Positions 34,627-43,229 of a stretch of 64,000 bases of DNA are shown piece by piece. The stretch is from Streptomyces sp. NBC_01288 (GTDB lineage Bacteria; Actinomycetota; Actinomycetes; Streptomycetales; Streptomycetaceae). The stretch spans positions 2,170,001 through 2,234,000 of the forward strand of contig NZ_CP108427.1 of NCBI RefSeq assembly GCF_035982055.1, in the 5' to 3' direction. The notes below the pieces were generated by a model, which was given only the letters and a program-made list of their open reading frames with translations, was not told where the DNA came from and made no database searches. Position 1 is the first letter of the stretch. The number at the start of each line of letters is the position of its first letter. Made by a program: the position numbers and the translations under genes.

Positions 34627-35070
34627 GTGGCCATGGCATGGGACAAGCAGCAGTTGATCGCGGACGGATTCGAGCCCACGTACGTGGACTTGGAGTGGTA
34701 CGACGGGCCGCGCAAGGGAGTGGCGCTCGTCGATGGTGTCCCGCACTACTACGAGGGACGGGAGTACGACCGCGCCGACGAGGACGACGAGTACCTCGTG
34801 TGGCCCGCGAGCGAGGCGGCGGTGGCGATGGAGCGCGAGCGGTGGGCTGTCTACGTCAGGTATCAGGTTTCCGATGCCGGGTTGCAGGAGCATCCGGGGC
34901 ACGGAGGAGTCAATGCCCGTTATGACGAACTGCAGTTGCTCCTCGCGCCGCACCGTCAGGCGCCGGACGGTGCCCGACGGCTCGTGGGTGAGGTGCGGTT
35001 CGACGACAGGGACGACCGCGACCGGTTCGACGGGGTCGACCACTGGTTCCGGTGGCGTCCGACCGAGTGA
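34627..35070 (+). CDS. Small acidic hypothetical protein
   Basis: A 147-residue soluble, acidic protein with no recognisable domain; aromatic-rich stretches (TYVDLEWYDGPRKG, VPHYYEGREYD) and a C-terminal VDHWFRWRPTE. The GTG at 34627 is preceded at six bases by TAGCCT and no ribosome site, fitting a leaderless transcript; an ATG two codons later is an alternative start. Convergent with the ligase operon, sharing a terminator. Confidence 0.6.
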   Translation: MAMAWDKQQLIADGFEPTYVDLEWYDGPRKGVALVDGVPHYYEGREYDRADEDDEYLVWPASEAAVAMERERWAVYVRYQVSDAGLQEHPGHGGVNARYDELQLLLAPHRQAPDGARRLVGEVRFDDRDDRDRFDGVDHWFRWRPTE

Positions 35071-35109
35071 GGCGGGCCGCCGTCTCGACGCACGGGGCAG
35101 CGAGCAGGG

Positions 35110-35142
35110 ACGGGGCAGCGGACCGGTCGTCCGCTGCCCCGT
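35110..35142. terminator. Bidirectional terminator between hypothetical gene and ligase
   Basis: Perfect 14-bp arms ACGGGGCAGCGGAC (35110-35123) and GTCCGCTGCCCCGT (35129-35142) with a 5-base loop, touching the ligase stop codon. It is one of the strongest hairpins in the window. Confidence 0.8.
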
Positions 35143-36659
35143 CATGGCGTGCCGTCCCGGTGCCAGACGAACTGGCCGCCCGCCGCGCGGAGTTGTCTGC
35201 GCAGGATCTTGCCGTTCGCGTTGCGGGGCAGCGTGTCCAGCCGGACGACGTCCTGCGGGACCTTGTACCAGGAGAGCCGGGACCGGGCCAGGGCGATCAA
35301 CTCGGCGTCCAGGGCGGGGTCGTTGGCTCCGTTGCCCGGCTCCTCCTTGTCGGGGACGGTCACCACGTAGGCGCGCAGACTCGTGTCCCCGGCGGGACGG
35401 CGGACCGAACTGACCGCCGCTTCGAGCACGCGCGGATGGCTCTCAAGAAGCCGTTCGACCTCGCCCGGTACGACGTTCTGTCCGCCGATCACTTCGACGT
35501 CGTCCAGCCGGCCGTGCACGTGGAGGACGCCGTCGTCGTCGATCGACGCCAGGTCCCCGGTCGGCCACCAGGTGTCCGTCACCTGATCGGGGCCCAGGCT
35601 CCCCCGCTCGACGCCCCGGGACGCGAACTCGGCGTAGACGTGCAGTTCGCCCTGTCGGCCCGCCGGCATCGGATGGCCGTCCGCGTCGACGATGCGCACC
35701 GGTCGGCCGGGGACGGCGGGGCCGACCGCCGAAGGGGCCCGGTACGCGGCGGGCCGGCCCATGGAGATCACGCCGATCTCGGTGGCGCCGTAGTTGTTGA
35801 CCAGCCGGTCCTCCAGGATCGGCACCAGCCGTTGGCGCAGCCGTGGCGAGAGGACCTCCCCCGCGCTCGACACCTCGCGGAGGCGGGCGAACGCCTCCGC
35901 GTGGCCGGGCTCAAGGAGCATGCGGGCCAGGAAACTCGGCTGTGCGAAGAGGTCCGTGACCTGGTGGCGGTCGATGAGGTCGATCGCCGCGGCCGGGGTC
36001 GCCCGGGTGCGCGACAGGACGGCGGTCTGGCCCGTGGCGAGGGTGGTGAGCACCGAGAAGTGCAGTCCGCCCAGGAAGTACATGCGGGACACCGACAGCC
36101 CAACTGTCGTACGGCCACTGCCGTTTGGACCAGGTGGTCCGGGAGGTGCGGCGAAGTTGCTGTGCAGGAAGAAGCAGAGTTTCGGGGCGCCCGTCGTGCC
36201 GGACGTGAAGACCGCCAGCGCCGGGGCGTTCCCGCCCTCGGCGAAATCCGGGTCCGGTTCGCCCGCGACCAGGGTCGCGACCTTCATGGCGGGGGCGAAG
36301 CCCGGCAGCTCCAACTGCCCTGCGGTGTCCGGGTCGATGACGGCCAGCGCGGGTTCCACCGTCTCGACGGCCCGGGTCAGATCCGCCCCGCTCATCTGGA
36401 CGTTGACCGGAACGGCGACGAGTCCGGCCTGCCAGGCGCCGAGCACGGACCAGACCATCTCCACGCTGTCGGGGAGCGCCAGCAGGACGCGGTCGCCGCG
36501 GCGGAGTCCCGCGGACCGGTAGCCCCGCGCGGCCCGCGCCGCGCCGTCGAACACCTCGGCGTACGTCCAGGCGCGGTCGTCGGTCAAGAAGGCGATCCGC
36601 TCCAACCACCCTCTGGAGTAGGCAAGTTGGCCCAGATCTTCAGCTGCGTTCCCGGGCAT
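35142..36659 (-). CDS. Adenylate-forming acyl-CoA ligase, aryl-acid type
   Basis: A 505-residue ANL-superfamily enzyme. Motifs: A3 AVFTSGTTGAPKL, A5 NYGATEIGVIS, A7 WWPTGDLASIDDDGVLHVHGR, A8 VIGGQNVVPGEVERLL and the catalytic Lys in PRNANGKILRRQL. It most resembles benzoate-CoA-ligase-type enzymes that activate aromatic acids, so the predicted substrate is 3-amino-4-hydroxybenzoate made by the two upstream enzymes, or its N-acetyl form. There is no carrier domain. The ATG is 3 bp after the acetyltransferase stop. A Pro/Gly-rich insert (APPGPPGPNGSG) after motif A3 is unusual. Confidence 0.82.
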   Translation of the reverse strand: MPGNAAEDLGQLAYSRGWLERIAFLTDDRAWTYAEVFDGAARAARGYRSAGLRRGDRVLLALPDSVEMVWSVLGAWQAGLVAVPVNVQMSGADLTRAVETVEPALAVIDPDTAGQLELPGFAPAMKVATLVAGEPDPDFAEGGNAPALAVFTSGTTGAPKLCFFLHSNFAAPPGPPGPNGSGRTTVGLSVSRMYFLGGLHFSVLTTLATGQTAVLSRTRATPAAAIDLIDRHQVTDLFAQPSFLARMLLEPGHAEAFARLREVSSAGEVLSPRLRQRLVPILEDRLVNNYGATEIGVISMGRPAAYRAPSAVGPAVPGRPVRIVDADGHPMPAGRQGELHVYAEFASRGVERGSLGPDQVTDTWWPTGDLASIDDDGVLHVHGRLDDVEVIGGQNVVPGEVERLLESHPRVLEAAVSSVRRPAGDTSLRAYVVTVPDKEEPGNGANDPALDAELIALARSRLSWYKVPQDVVRLDTLPRNANGKILRRQLRAAGGQFVWHRDGTP

Positions 36660-36661
36660 GG

Positions 36662-37477
36662 CTACGGACGCCCCTCTCGGGTGGCGGACGGCGCCGCCGT
36701 CCTGTCCGGAATCTTCGGCACCTCGTCGAGATGGATCCCGAACCAGGTCCCGAGCGCCTCCTTCAGCGCTTCCTCGGTCACGATCCGCTCCCTGGTCCGC
36801 TCCCCGCCCTGTTCCCTGATGAGGACCCTGTTCGCGAGAGTGACCCTTCCGTCCTCCCGCGGCTGGACACAGATCAGCCGGTTCCTGAAGGGCGAGTCGG
36901 GGGCGGTCTGGTACCACCACATGGAGGGGAGGCCGAATTCGATTTTCCGGGGCCTCGACTCCATCCGGTACAGCGGCGAACCGTCACGGAACACGTCGAT
37001 GTCACCTTCGGATGCCTCGGCGACAAGGTACACACCGTGCGGGTCGTTCTGCGGTGTCCGAAGGTCCAGCCGCAAAGGCCATCGGCTGTGACTTCCCTGC
37101 CCCACGTCCACCAGCCAGGAATGTCCGTCCGGTTCACCGGTCTCCACCCGAAGCGCCAGATGACCGATAGGGCTGTCCAGCACCTCACCGCGGTAAATGC
37201 ACCCGGCCAGCAGAGTGACCTGGAATCCGAGAGCCTCCAACAGCATCGCGAAAGCCGAATTCAGCTCGAAACACCCGCCGCCGCGCCGTTCGGTCACGAT
37301 CTTCTTGACCGCGTCCAGCGAGTACGGAATCGGCTCCCCGAGAAGGAAGAACAGGTTCTCGAACGGAACGGACAGCACATGGCGCTCGTGAAGATGCCGG
37401 AGAGCGTCCGCGTCCACCCGCTCCGGACGCTTGGCGCCTATGCGTTCCAGATAGGCGTCGATGAGTTCGTCGTCCAT
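36662..37477 (-). CDS. nat: Arylamine N-acetyltransferase
   Basis: A 271-residue NAT-family enzyme. The Cys-His-Asp triad is visible: RRGGGCFELN (Cys about 68), SPIGHLALRVE (His) and SWLVDVGQG (Asp). It transfers acetyl from acetyl-CoA to an aromatic amine. In Streptomyces griseus a NAT acetylates 2-aminophenols, including products of the grixazone route; 3-amino-4-hydroxybenzoate is a 2-aminophenol, so it may be the substrate. The start at 37477 (MDDELIDAYLERIG) matches family N-termini; the longer frame reads through the intergenic gap. It begins 7 bp after the GriH-type gene. Confidence 0.87.
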   Translation of the reverse strand: MDDELIDAYLERIGAKRPERVDADALRHLHERHVLSVPFENLFFLLGEPIPYSLDAVKKIVTERRGGGCFELNSAFAMLLEALGFQVTLLAGCIYRGEVLDSPIGHLALRVETGEPDGHSWLVDVGQGSHSRWPLRLDLRTPQNDPHGVYLVAEASEGDIDVFRDGSPLYRMESRPRKIEFGLPSMWWYQTAPDSPFRNRLICVQPREDGRVTLANRVLIREQGGERTRERIVTEEALKEALGTWFGIHLDEVPKIPDRTAAPSATREGRP

Positions 37478-37484
37478 GGCGCTC

Positions 37485-38594
37485 TCACTTCTCCAGGCAG
37501 AACTCGTTGATGGGATAGCCGACATGGCGGTCCTCGGCGGGCAGATATCCCAACACTCGGTCGCCGGGCTTGAGTTCGGTGCTGTTCAGTACCGCGCCGC
37601 CCGGGCCGAGGACGCGCACATGCCAGTCATCCTGGAGAATCAGATTGACGGCACGCCCGTCCTCGGATTTCGCGTCGATGGAGATGAGCGGCCGGCTCTC
37701 GATCTTGACCCGCCCGACGGTGACGATTCGGGTCTGTCCCTTGACGTCCACGGCCATGACCTTGCTGCCGGATTTCAGCTCGCTGAGGTAATGGGTACGC
37801 CCGTCACGGGAAAGCGTGTAGGAGTGAATGGCCCCCGCGTTCACCCGGAACGGCCGGGTCGGCATATAGGGAAGCGGATGCGTCTCACTCACGCAGAGGA
37901 TCATCCCCTTGGAATGCGAGCCGACCAGGATTCCCTCGTCCTCACGGAAATGGCTGCACGTGTCGACGCAGGCACGCTCCCCCATGCCCACATGCTCGGT
38001 GGCGACGATCGTCAGCTCGACGAGATCGAGGGGCTGGGTCACGACGGCGGACGCCTGCTTGAGCGCGGTGGCGTCACCCACGGCGCTCGGCGCCATCATC
38101 ACGCCGTCGGAGCCGTGTTCGAGCACCCCGAAGATGATCTCCGCCTCCGTCACGTCCCCGGCGACCGTGATCAGACTGCCCTCGGCACCGGCGGCGGCCG
38201 CGATGACGATCTCCAGCGGAATCTTCGTGGGATCGCGGAACAGGAGCAGGCTCCACTCCTCCGTACGAGCCGACTGACAGGCGTCCTCCAGAGTCTCCGC
38301 GTCGACGATCTCCACGAACCGTCCGAACTCGACCCCCGGATACGCCGACGAGAGCTCGGCGGGCGTCCCGTGCACGCGCGGATCGACGATCACCACGTCG
38401 GCCGCGCCGAGATCGTCGGGAAGCTCCTTCAGCTCCTTGCCGTGCGGGAAGAAGATCTTCTTCACCGTGGGCGGCAGGTCTCCCAGGTCCGCCAGGCTGT
38501 CCGCGACAATGCCGTCAAGCCTCTGATGCAGCGCTTCTTCGAGAACGGCCCGCTTGTCGTCGGCAGCGCGAATATCAAGCCACGTGAGCTTCAT
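37485..38594 (-). CDS. griH: 3-dehydroquinate synthase II-type enzyme (GriH-like), 3-amino-4-hydroxybenzoate synthesis
   Basis: A 369-residue protein of the archaeal-type 3-dehydroquinate synthase II family (MKLTWLDIRAADDKRAVLEEALHQ; EWSLLLFRDPTKIPLEIVIAAA; VGMGERACVDTCSHFREDEGILVGSHSKGM; SELKSGSKVMAVD). In streptomycetes this family, represented by GriH, cyclises the C7 amino sugar phosphate from GriI to 3-amino-4-hydroxybenzoate. The adjacent GriI-type aldolase, whose gene overlaps its start by 20 bp, makes that assignment far more likely than aromatic amino-acid synthesis. Confidence 0.87.
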   Translation of the reverse strand: MKLTWLDIRAADDKRAVLEEALHQRLDGIVADSLADLGDLPPTVKKIFFPHGKELKELPDDLGAADVVIVDPRVHGTPAELSSAYPGVEFGRFVEIVDAETLEDACQSARTEEWSLLLFRDPTKIPLEIVIAAAAGAEGSLITVAGDVTEAEIIFGVLEHGSDGVMMAPSAVGDATALKQASAVVTQPLDLVELTIVATEHVGMGERACVDTCSHFREDEGILVGSHSKGMILCVSETHPLPYMPTRPFRVNAGAIHSYTLSRDGRTHYLSELKSGSKVMAVDVKGQTRIVTVGRVKIESRPLISIDAKSEDGRAVNLILQDDWHVRVLGPGGAVLNSTELKPGDRVLGYLPAEDRHVGYPINEFCLEK

Positions 38595-39438
38595 GGTTCC
38601 TTGTCTCTTTCGTGCAGAACTCGACCGGAGCGGGCGGAGGCACATCGCCGTGTACGAGGCGGGCCAGTTCGCGTGTCGTGGCGGCCGGGTTGTCGGATTC
38701 GAAGATGTTCCGGCCCATGGCGATACCGGCCGCGCCGCCCCGAAGTGCGGAATCGACGAATTCCAGCAGTGCTTTCCCATTGCCGACGCGGGGGCCGCCG
38801 GCCACCAGAATCGGTACCGGACAGGAGGCCGTCAGGCGCAGCATGTCCACATCGGATTCGAGGGCATAGGTCTTGATCAGGTCGGCCCCGATTTCTGCCG
38901 CGACGGTCACGGCGGCGGATACCAGCGCCGGATCACGAGGATCGGTCACGCGCGGCCCTCGCGGATACATCATCGCCATCAGCGGAATGTTCCAGCGGTC
39001 GCAGGCTTCTGCCACAACTGCCATATCGGCTATCTGCCGGGCCTCTTCCCGCGAACCGACATTCACGTGCACGCTGACCGCGTCGGCGCCGAGTCGCAAT
39101 GCCTCTTCGACGGTGGCGACCAGACACTTGGCATCAGGGTCCGGAGCATGGGCGGTGCTCGCGCTCAAATGCACGACGAGCGACATCTGAGTGAACCAGG
39201 CCGGGTCCACGCGGCGGACGCTTCCCTTGTGCAGGACCACGGCGTCCGCGCCGTTCGTCGCCAACTGGCCGACCAGTCGGTTGAGTCCCGAGCCGCCCCC
39301 GGCGATCGGCCCGTCCGTCAGAGGATGGTCGAGGGGAACGACCAGCATGCGTCGCGGATTGCGTCGACAGAGCCGAAGCAGCCTCATTTTGCGGGCGCTC
39401 GAAGCGCCGTCGAACATCTGCATCCAGTCCATTCCCAT
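38575..39438 (-). CDS. griI: GriI-like aldolase (2-amino-3,7-dideoxyheptulosonate synthase family)
   Basis: A 287-residue class I aldolase (DeoC/LacD/FbaB fold). Landmarks: RRMLVVPLDHPLTDGPI, VSVHVNVGSREEA, PLMAMMYPRGP, the probable Schiff-base Lys in ADLIKTYALE, and the phosphate-binding ending VAGGPRVGNGK..GIAMGRNIFES. GriI condenses aspartate semialdehyde with dihydroxyacetone phosphate as the first step to 3-amino-4-hydroxybenzoate, independent of the shikimate pathway. It is the first gene of the minus-strand operon and overlaps the GriH-type gene by 20 bp. Confidence 0.87.
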   Translation of the reverse strand: MGMDWMQMFDGASSARKMRLLRLCRRNPRRMLVVPLDHPLTDGPIAGGGSGLNRLVGQLATNGADAVVLHKGSVRRVDPAWFTQMSLVVHLSASTAHAPDPDAKCLVATVEEALRLGADAVSVHVNVGSREEARQIADMAVVAEACDRWNIPLMAMMYPRGPRVTDPRDPALVSAAVTVAAEIGADLIKTYALESDVDMLRLTASCPVPILVAGGPRVGNGKALLEFVDSALRGGAAGIAMGRNIFESDNPAATTRELARLVHGDVPPPAPVEFCTKETRNHEAHVA

Positions 39439-39677
39439 TCCCGTGCCCGACCGGCCGTCCGGTCTCCAGAAGGGGGCTCATCGCGCCACCCGCTGTGGTC
39501 GGCTACGGCTGCCACCCGGGAGAGGTTCACCGGGAGATCAGGACAGTTGGGACCCGGCCGGCCAAGGCCTTGGAACGAGCCTGGTTTCCTCCTGCGAACA
39601 GAACGCACCAGGGCCGATCAGCGCCTTGCGGGGCCGGTAGGCGGCCTCATGGACCGGGCCTCCTTTGTGCCGGGTGC
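39439..39677. other. Intergenic promoter region of the griI-like operon
   Basis: 239 bp between the lipoprotein stop (39678) and the GriI-type start. A GGGA sits directly before the start. I see no convincing palindrome, terminator or small gene; the operon promoter should be here. Confidence 0.4.
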
Positions 39678-40331
39678 TCAACCACCCTTCCCCACCTCGT
39701 TGTCGGGCGCCCCGTCCCCGCTCGTGGGCAGATCGCCGCGTTCCACGGGGGCGGCCGTGCGGGCGGGCGGGAGGATGACCGGGAGTTCGCTCTTGTACGG
39801 GCGGCGGAGCGACCGGGCCGACTTGCGCAGGACTTCGCGGGTCACCTTGCCCTGCTCGGCGGAGACGTGCACGAGGTGGCCCTTCCGCGCCATGACGTAC
39901 TCGATCGTTCCACCGCCGGTGCGGTACCAGGCGTTCCCGTCGCGCACGCAGGTCATGGGGTCGCTGAACGCCGCCTGCGTCGTGCAGTTCGCGTCGGTCA
40001 TCGTGCCCGGCTCCACGCGCAGGTTGATCACGACGCCGGTCTTCAGCTGCGTGTACGCGACGGAGAGGCCGACGTCCGATACGCCGACCGACTGCTCGGC
40101 GAGGGTGAATCCGGGCGGGTCGACGACGTAGACGAGGTCTGGGTCGAAGCCCAACGACCGTGCGCGGGACGCGATTTCGGCGTACGTGGCGGTGACAGTG
40201 GCAGTGGCATGGGAGGACGCGGCCCCGGGGGTTCCGGCATCCGCGCCCGCCTTCTCCGTGCCGCAACCGGTGAGCAGCAGGGACAGCGCGGGGAGCAACA
40301 GCAGCGGCAGGGCGCGCACGGCACGGATCAT
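39678..40331 (-). CDS. Lipoprotein of unknown function
   Basis: A 217-residue exported lipoprotein. The signal peptide (LLLLPALSLLLTGCG, lipobox LTGC) is followed by an Ala/Thr linker and a small globular domain with two further Cys (ANCTTQAAF, PMTCVRDG), probably a disulfide. The C-terminal tail is low in structure. It lies upstream of the GriI-type operon on the same strand but 239 bp away, so a functional link is not implied. Confidence 0.7.
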   Translation of the reverse strand: MIRAVRALPLLLLPALSLLLTGCGTEKAGADAGTPGAASSHATATVTATYAEIASRARSLGFDPDLVYVVDPPGFTLAEQSVGVSDVGLSVAYTQLKTGVVINLRVEPGTMTDANCTTQAAFSDPMTCVRDGNAWYRTGGGTIEYVMARKGHLVHVSAEQGKVTREVLRKSARSLRRPYKSELPVILPPARTAAPVERGDLPTSGDGAPDNEVGKGG

Positions 40332-40415
40332 GCGGCCATCCTGCCGTACAGGTGTTCCACAGTTAAGGGACTTTTCCCTCCTCTGGCACGGTCCCGCCGC
40401 GTAGCCTCGGTGGGG

Positions 40416-41051
40416 ATGAACGCGCTTCCCGCACGCCTCGACCATCTCGTCCTCGCGACGCCCGAACTGGCGGCCACGGTCGCCGAGTTCACCGAGCGCA
40501 CGGGCATCGCGCCGGTCGCGGGCGGTGCCCATGTCGGGCTCGGTACCCGCAACTACCTTGTCTCGCTCGGTGGTTCCCGTTACCTGGAGATCATCGGCCC
40601 GGACCCGGAGCAGCCCTCGCCCTCGGGTCCGCGTCCCTTCGGTGTCGACGGGCTCGCCGTCGCCCGGACGGTGACGTGGGCGGTCTCCCCGCCCGACCTG
40701 GACGCGGCGGTCGCCGCGGCCCGCGCCCAGGGGTACGACCCCGGGCCGGTGCGGGCGATGAGCCGTCGCCGGCCCGACGCCACGCTGCTGGAGTGGCGGC
40801 TCACCGACGGGGACACGGCACATCCCTCCGGCCTGGTGCCGTTCCTCATCGACTGGAGTTCCTCGCCCCATCCGACGACCGCCTCGGGCCTGCCCGTCGC
40901 GCCTCTGCTGGAGCTGAGGGCGACGGCACCGGTCCCGGACGAGATCCGTCCGTTGTTGTCGGCCGTGGGGGCGGAGTTGGTGGTGGAGGCGGGGCCGGTG
41001 GGGCTCTCCTTCACGGTGGACACCCCGCGCGGGCCCGTGACCTTCAGCTGA
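40416..41051 (+). CDS. VOC-superfamily (glyoxalase-like) protein
   Basis: A 211-residue protein. The N-terminal half (LDHLVLATPELAATVAEFTERTGIAPVAGGAHVGLGTRNYLVSLG, then RYLEIIGPDPE) is a glyoxalase-like domain of the PF13468 type with the metal ligands His and Glu; the second half is a degenerate repeat. Substrate unknown. A TAGCCT at 40402-40407 stands eight bases upstream of the ATG. Confidence 0.8.
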   Translation: MNALPARLDHLVLATPELAATVAEFTERTGIAPVAGGAHVGLGTRNYLVSLGGSRYLEIIGPDPEQPSPSGPRPFGVDGLAVARTVTWAVSPPDLDAAVAAARAQGYDPGPVRAMSRRRPDATLLEWRLTDGDTAHPSGLVPFLIDWSSSPHPTTASGLPVAPLLELRATAPVPDEIRPLLSAVGAELVVEAGPVGLSFTVDTPRGPVTFS

Positions 41052-41119
41052 AGCATCCGCCGAGCACGGTGTCCGATTCCTTCAAGACCGGCGTCCCGAC
41101 ACCCGCCTACCGTTGCCCC

Positions 41120-41524
41120 ATGACTCCACGATTCGACGCGATCGGCCTGGTCGTCTCCGACATGGCCGCCTCTGTCGCCTTCTACCGCCGGCTCGGGTTC
41201 GGGTTCCCCGAGGACGCCGCGAGCCAGCCGCACGCCGAGGCCCAACTGCCCGGTGGGCTACGGCTGTTGCTGGACACGGAGGACACCGTCCGCTCGTTCC
41301 ACCCGGGATGGCGGGCACCCAGCGGCAGCGGTCGGGCCGCGCTCGCCCTGCTCTGTGACGACCCCGCCGAAGTCGACCGGGTCTACGAGGAGTTGACCGG
41401 TGCCGGGCATCACGGCGAGCTGAAGCCGTGGGACGCCTTCTGGGGCCAGCGGTACGCCGTCGTGCACGATCCCGACGGCAACGGCGTGGATCTCTTCGCC
41501 CCGCTAGCCGGCTCTGCCGAGTAG
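41120..41524 (+). CDS. VOC-family small metalloprotein
   Basis: A 134-residue single-chain VOC protein with two beta-alpha-beta-beta-beta modules ([48 protein letters not shown]). The latter is typical of glyoxalase/bleomycin-resistance proteins, which sequester or modify small molecules. No ribosome site; TACCGT at 41108-41113 ends six bases before the ATG, consistent with a leaderless message. Overlaps the convergent AraC gene by 21 bp. Confidence 0.82.
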   Translation: MTPRFDAIGLVVSDMAASVAFYRRLGFGFPEDAASQPHAEAQLPGGLRLLLDTEDTVRSFHPGWRAPSGSGRAALALLCDDPAEVDRVYEELTGAGHHGELKPWDAFWGQRYAVVHDPDGNGVDLFAPLAGSAE

Positions 41525-42208
41525 TTCGCCCAGCGGCATCCCCGCCAACTCCTTGACGTCCCGGGCGAGATGGGCCTGGTCCGCGTAACCGGACCGGGCC
41601 GCCGTCTCCGCGAACGGGACTCCGGCGCGGGCCAGCGCGAGCGCGCGTTGGAGGCGCAGCACCCGGGCGAGTGTCTTGGGGCCGTAGCCGAACGCGGTGA
41701 GGGAGCGGCGGTGCAACTGGCGGGCGCCTAGGCCGAGTTCGTCGGCGGTGGCGGCGACGGGGCGGCCGGTGTCGAGGGCCGCCACGAGGTGCCGTAGCAG
41801 CGGATCGGGTGGGGACACGTCCGCCGCGCGTTCCAGTGCCGCTTCTTCCAGCGCGGTCGCGGGGTCGGGGGCCCTGGAGATACGGGCGCCGAGGCGGCGT
41901 ACCGTCGCGGCGGGCCAGACGTCGGTGAGGTCGACCCGGCGGTCGCGGAGTTCGTGTGCGGGGACGCCCAGGTAGGTGGGGGCGGTGCCGGGGGCGAAGC
42001 GGATGCCCGCCCAGTGGGTGGGCGCGGTTCCGGGGACGTACGCGCGGGTGTCGGGGCCCGCGACCAGGAGGCGGCCCTCGTTCCAGAGGATGTCCATGCA
42101 GCCGTCGGGCAGGACGGGGTGGACCGGGCCGACGGTGGAGGCCTCGATCGTGCGGCTCCAGACCACCGCGCCCGGCAGCCGGGACGTCCTCTCCGCGTAC
42201 ACGGTCAA
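41504..42208 (-). CDS. AraC-family regulator with DUF6597-like N-terminus
   Basis: A 234-residue regulator. The N-terminal part ([29 protein letters not shown]...[10 protein letters not shown]) is a sensor module often fused to AraC domains; the C-terminal part ([38 protein letters not shown]...[24 protein letters not shown]) holds the two helix-turn-helix motifs. TTG at 42208 is the annotated start, GTG at 42202 an alternative. It begins 4 bp before the end of the next minus-strand AraC gene, so the pair may be co-transcribed. Confidence 0.8.
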   Translation of the reverse strand: MTVYAERTSRLPGAVVWSRTIEASTVGPVHPVLPDGCMDILWNEGRLLVAGPDTRAYVPGTAPTHWAGIRFAPGTAPTYLGVPAHELRDRRVDLTDVWPAATVRRLGARISRAPDPATALEEAALERAADVSPPDPLLRHLVAALDTGRPVAATADELGLGARQLHRRSLTAFGYGPKTLARVLRLQRALALARAGVPFAETAARSGYADQAHLARDVKELAGMPLGELLGRAG

Positions 42209-42212
42209 AAGG

Positions 42213-43148
42213 CTACGCCGACCTCGTCCGGTGCTCCTGCGGGCTCACGCCGTAGACCCGCTTGAAGGCGCTGGACAGGGCGAACGCGCTGCCGTAGCCG
42301 ACCTGCCTGGCGATCGCGCCGATGGTGTCCTCGGTGTCGCGGAGGCGGTCCGCGGTGAGGGCCAGGCGCCAGGCCGTGAGGTAGGACATCGGGGGTTCGC
42401 CGACGAGGTCGGTGAAGCGGCGGGCCAGTGCCGCGCGGGAGACGCCCGCCTTGGCGGCGAGGGAGGCGACCGTCCAGGGGTGGGCGGGGTCGTCCTGGAG
42501 GAGCCGCAGGACCCTGCCCACGACGGGGTCCGCGAGTGCGCGGTACCAGGCAGGGGCGTCGGCCTCCGGGCGGGAGAACCAGGCCCTCAGGGCGGCGATG
42601 ACGAGGAGGTCGAGGAGGCGGTCCAGGACGACCTCCTGGGCGGGTTCCTCGCGGACGATCTCGTCCATGAGGAGCGGGGTGAGCGGGCACTCCCAGACCT
42701 CGGAGGGGAGGGAGAGCAGCGGTGGAAGGGCGTCCAGGAGGCGGCCGTTGATCTCGCCGCGCATGAGGTAGGTGCCGATGAGCATGACCGTGGAGCCGTC
42801 GGGTCGGTCGCCCCAGGTGCGGACACCGAGGTCCATGGAGCCGTTGAGCGGGGTGCCGTCGGGGTAGTGGCACTCGGCGCCGGGGAGGATCACTGCCTGC
42901 GGGGCGGTGTCGGGGGTGTCGCCGCAGGTGTACGGGGCGGGGCCGCGGGCGATGGCGAGGTCGCCGGCCCGCAGGCGGATCCGCTCCCCCGTGTCCGGGG
43001 TGATCCAGGCGTCGCCGCGGACCATGAGCATGACGGTGAGCGGGGCGCGGTCCTCGATGCGTACCGCCCACGGCGGGTCGAAGCACGCGCGGATCATGAA
43101 GGCGCCACGCGCGCGTGGACCCTCCAGAAGGCCTGCCAGGGCGTCCAT
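42213..43148 (-). CDS. AraC-family regulator with cupin N-terminus
   Basis: A 311-residue regulator: an N-terminal cupin-6 sensor ([51 protein letters not shown]) and a C-terminal double helix-turn-helix ([80 protein letters not shown]). It is divergent from the NmrA-like pseudogene; regulators of this kind usually control that divergently encoded NAD(P)-binding protein. TACGCT ends six bases before the ATG and no ribosome site is present, so the mRNA is probably leaderless. Confidence 0.87.
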   Translation of the reverse strand: MDALAGLLEGPRARGAFMIRACFDPPWAVRIEDRAPLTVMLMVRGDAWITPDTGERIRLRAGDLAIARGPAPYTCGDTPDTAPQAVILPGAECHYPDGTPLNGSMDLGVRTWGDRPDGSTVMLIGTYLMRGEINGRLLDALPPLLSLPSEVWECPLTPLLMDEIVREEPAQEVVLDRLLDLLVIAALRAWFSRPEADAPAWYRALADPVVGRVLRLLQDDPAHPWTVASLAAKAGVSRAALARRFTDLVGEPPMSYLTAWRLALTADRLRDTEDTIGAIARQVGYGSAFALSSAFKRVYGVSPQEHRTRSA

Positions 43149-43229
43149 GTGGCCAGCGTAGACGCGCGGTTATGGGAATGAGCCGTTCAGCGATGGTCCG
43201 TGATCGTGGACAGGCGTTGACTGGAGGGC

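Noticed and set aside
35052..37091. 679-codon plus-strand open frame
   Set aside because: Antisense to the ligase and acetyltransferase; no motif.
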